Of a stretch of DNA of 15,065 bases, positions 13,633 to 15,065 are shown in pieces. The stretch comes from Chitinophagaceae bacterium (GTDB lineage Bacteria > Bacteroidota > Bacteroidia > Chitinophagales > Chitinophagaceae), in assembly GCA_021323155.1 (NCBI GenBank), contig JAJTCI010000019.1, positions 1 through 15,065 on the forward strand, written 5' to 3'. Under the pieces are notes generated by a model. That model was not told where the DNA came from, made no database searches, and saw only the letters and a program-made list of their open reading frames with translations. The first letter of the stretch is position 1, and each line of letters opens with the position of its first letter. The translations under genes and the position numbers were made by a program.

Positions 13633-14974
13633 TGCTGAGCTGCCTGTTACGAATCACCGCGATGAATGCTGCGGAAAGGCGGTCTACATTTTCCGGATCA
13701 AGTACGCTGGGGTCGGACTCCGGGTCCGTCATATTCCCTTCAAAAGAATTGGCCATAACGTAGTTACAGAACTGCCTCCTGTTATCCTCTTTACTTGTTA
13801 TTTCATCAACCCAATCCTGCAGCGTTTCTGATTCGCTGACGTCTTTTAGTGTACGATGGCTGCAATAACTTAGTTGCGAAAAGAAGACCGGCGCTAGTAC
13901 AACGGAGGGAATCTTTAATAATGCCGCTTCATAAGCAATTGTGCCGGCCACGGTAATCACCAGTTCTGCATGGTTGATGAGCACATGCGAGTCCGTACGT
14001 TCGTCCACGAATAAGATCCCTGGAAATTTCTTCAGGCTTTTATAAAAACGCAACCGGCGATTGCCAAGCGCATTGGAGTGTTCTTTAATAACCATCTTCC
14101 AGTCCTCCGGGAGCTTGCGCCAGAGATTGATAATATTTAGTTTTTGGTCTTCGTAATACCGTCCAAAAACATCGATGGTTGATTCGGGTTGCACATGTAA
14201 CGTAACCAGGACATACTTATGATGCCTGACTTCCTCAAAGGAAACTGTCTTAACGAATGCATACGTTTCCTTGTTGATCTCTTCCTGGGACCGCAAGCGG
14301 AACCTGAGCAATTGCCGGGAGATATGTGTGGGGTCGTCTTTATCGATATTTTCATTGGTGAAGAATTTCTTCACTTTACTCACACGGCCGTTGAGCGATT
14401 TTTGTTTACGGATCAGCGCGTTATTCAGTCCAAGGTACCCGGGCTTTTCCATCCTGAAGATATCTATATCGGTGATAGTTGAATCGCCGGATGTCTCAAA
14501 GAGCTGCTCGTGCGATTCTCCTTCGAAAAAGCCAAACCTTCCATTTGGGATTCGCATTACATGCGGCTCAAGAAACCTGATTCCCATTTTAAGCGCCAGG
14601 CGCCGGACAACGAGTTCATGCGCCCACGTGTGCTCGCCAAATACCAATTTCACCCGGTGGGTCACCAGGAAGTCACGGATATCAGCCTGTATATTGGTGA
14701 GGTATCGTTTACCTGCCGTCATGTCGTATTTCCATACCCTGTCGCCGAACAAAATCTCGTTGATACAGAGGTCGCCGACCGGCACGTTGTCGCGGTTTAC
14801 AAAATCCTTTGGAAGATAGAGTATACTGTCTTCCTTATAATGCTGCTGGAGAAAGCGGTAAAGTTTTTTGTTCACCACAATCCACACGACACTAATACCC
14901 TGGCTTTTCAGCTGCAGAGCGATCTCGTGAAATAAATACGTTTTAGAAAAATTAGCAACAAAACAAACGTTCAT
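13622..14974 (-). CDS. Capsule-polysaccharide-synthesis-type protein (putative GT-B glycosyltransferase)
   Basis: The product is 450 aa with a GT-B-like layout: an N-terminal MNVCFVANFSKTYLFHEIAL and a C-terminal nucleotide-sugar domain. Motifs in the second half are VTLHVQPESTIDVFGRYY (257-274), MVIKEHSNALGNRR (294-307) and ELVITVAGTIAYEAALLKIP (337-356). The KEH and G-T-x-x-Y-E-A features recall the capsule synthesis (KpsC/KpsS/LipB-like, PF05159) family and UDP-sugar epimerase-type folds. No signal peptide or membrane helix is seen, so it should be cytoplasmic. A role in transferring an acidic or core sugar during repeat-unit assembly is possible but not shown. Its ATG overlaps the stop of the upstream membrane protein (ATGA, 14971-14974), and its end overlaps wzy by 11 bases. 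Confidence 0.65.
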   Translation of the reverse strand: MNVCFVANFSKTYLFHEIALQLKSQGISVVWIVVNKKLYRFLQQHYKEDSILYLPKDFVNRDNVPVGDLCINEILFGDRVWKYDMTAGKRYLTNIQADIRDFLVTHRVKLVFGEHTWAHELVVRRLALKMGIRFLEPHVMRIPNGRFGFFEGESHEQLFETSGDSTITDIDIFRMEKPGYLGLNNALIRKQKSLNGRVSKVKKFFTNENIDKDDPTHISRQLLRFRLRSQEEINKETYAFVKTVSFEEVRHHKYVLVTLHVQPESTIDVFGRYYEDQKLNIINLWRKLPEDWKMVIKEHSNALGNRRLRFYKSLKKFPGILFVDERTDSHVLINHAELVITVAGTIAYEAALLKIPSVVLAPVFFSQLSYCSHRTLKDVSESETLQDWVDEITSKEDNRRQFCNYVMANSFEGNMTDPESDPSVLDPENVDRLSAAFIAVIRNRQLSNVY

Positions 14975-15065
14975 ACAGGCACCTTTATCCGGCTAAACAC
15001 TTTATGCTTTCCCAAAAATATCGCAGTGAAAGAAAAGTTCAATAATGCGGCAACTAACATGGCTA
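14971..15065 (-). CDS. Membrane protein, C-terminal 30 residues (possible Wzx flippase; 5' end outside window)
   Basis: A minus-strand frame enters from the right edge and reads AMLVAALLNFSFTAIFLGKH followed by KVFSRIKVPV and TGA at 14971-14973. It is one hydrophobic helix ending in a short basic cytoplasmic tail, as in polytopic membrane proteins. Its stop forms an ATGA overlap with the next gene, so it belongs to the same operon. In this setting a polysaccharide flippase (Wzx/RfbX) is the likeliest identity, but the fragment alone cannot prove it. Confidence 0.55.
   Translation of the reverse strand, partial: AMLVAALLNFSFTAIFLGKHKVFSRIKVPV

Noticed and set aside
14271..14819. 182-residue plus-strand frame opposite the capsule-type gene
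   Set aside because: Serine/arginine-rich low-quality translation antisense to a well-formed 450-residue frame.
1..15065. CRISPR arrays, transposases, integrases, toxin-antitoxin or phage-defence genes
   Set aside because: No regular direct-repeat/spacer structure and no protein with such motifs was seen on either strand.

Overview
The window looks like chromosomal DNA from a Bacteroidetes bacterium, probably of the Chitinophaga type. The reasons are a TonB-dependent receptor end, promoter-like boxes of the TAnnTTTG class, A-rich sequence instead of clear Shine-Dalgarno motifs before starts, and protein sequences that read like Chitinophagaceae orthologues. This taxonomic call is from reading and recall, not from a search.

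Region 1 (1-1533, plus-strand genes): the 3' end of a TonB-dependent outer-membrane receptor followed by a clean intrinsic terminator, a damaged marC-family membrane protein gene (frame change near its start plus an apparent internal in-frame deletion), a small unrecognised protein of 87 residues, and about 240 bases without a gene that contain a perfect 14-bp palindrome.

Region 2 (1534-1639): a tRNA-Arg(CCG) on the minus strand with its own promoter-like box.

Region 3 (1640-15065, all minus strand): one long, tightly packed polysaccharide (exopolysaccharide, capsule or O-antigen type) operon read from right to left. Order of transcription: end of a membrane protein (possibly a Wzx flippase), capsule-synthesis-type glycosyltransferase, Wzy-like polymerase, acyltransferase-3 family sugar O-acyltransferase, two GT4-type glycosyltransferases (one of the DUF1972/rhamnosyltransferase-like family), gmd and fcl (GDP-mannose to GDP-L-fucose), another GT4 glycosyltransferase, rfbB-rfbC-rfbA (dTDP-glucose to dTDP-4-keto-L-rhamnose), idi (isopentenyl-diphosphate isomerase) and pfkB (6-phosphofructokinase 2 type). 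Many junctions are 4-bp stop/start overlaps (ATGA), so translation is probably coupled. rfbD, the last dTDP-rhamnose step, is not in the window, nor are the initiating sugar-phosphate transferase and the export genes.

Together the genes make activated L-fucose and a dTDP-deoxysugar, assemble an acylated repeat unit on a lipid carrier, and polymerise it. idi could feed the isoprenoid carrier, though this is inference.

The most notable irregularities are: (i) a run of nine A (nine T on the coding strand) near the end of wzy, where removing one base restores a longer hydrophobic C-terminus that ends in a CTGA overlap with the acyltransferase; (ii) the marC remnant lacking what appear to be its two signature loops; (iii) a 176-bp repeat-bearing spacer between gmd and fcl. 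I see no CRISPR array, transposase, integrase or clearly new defence system.
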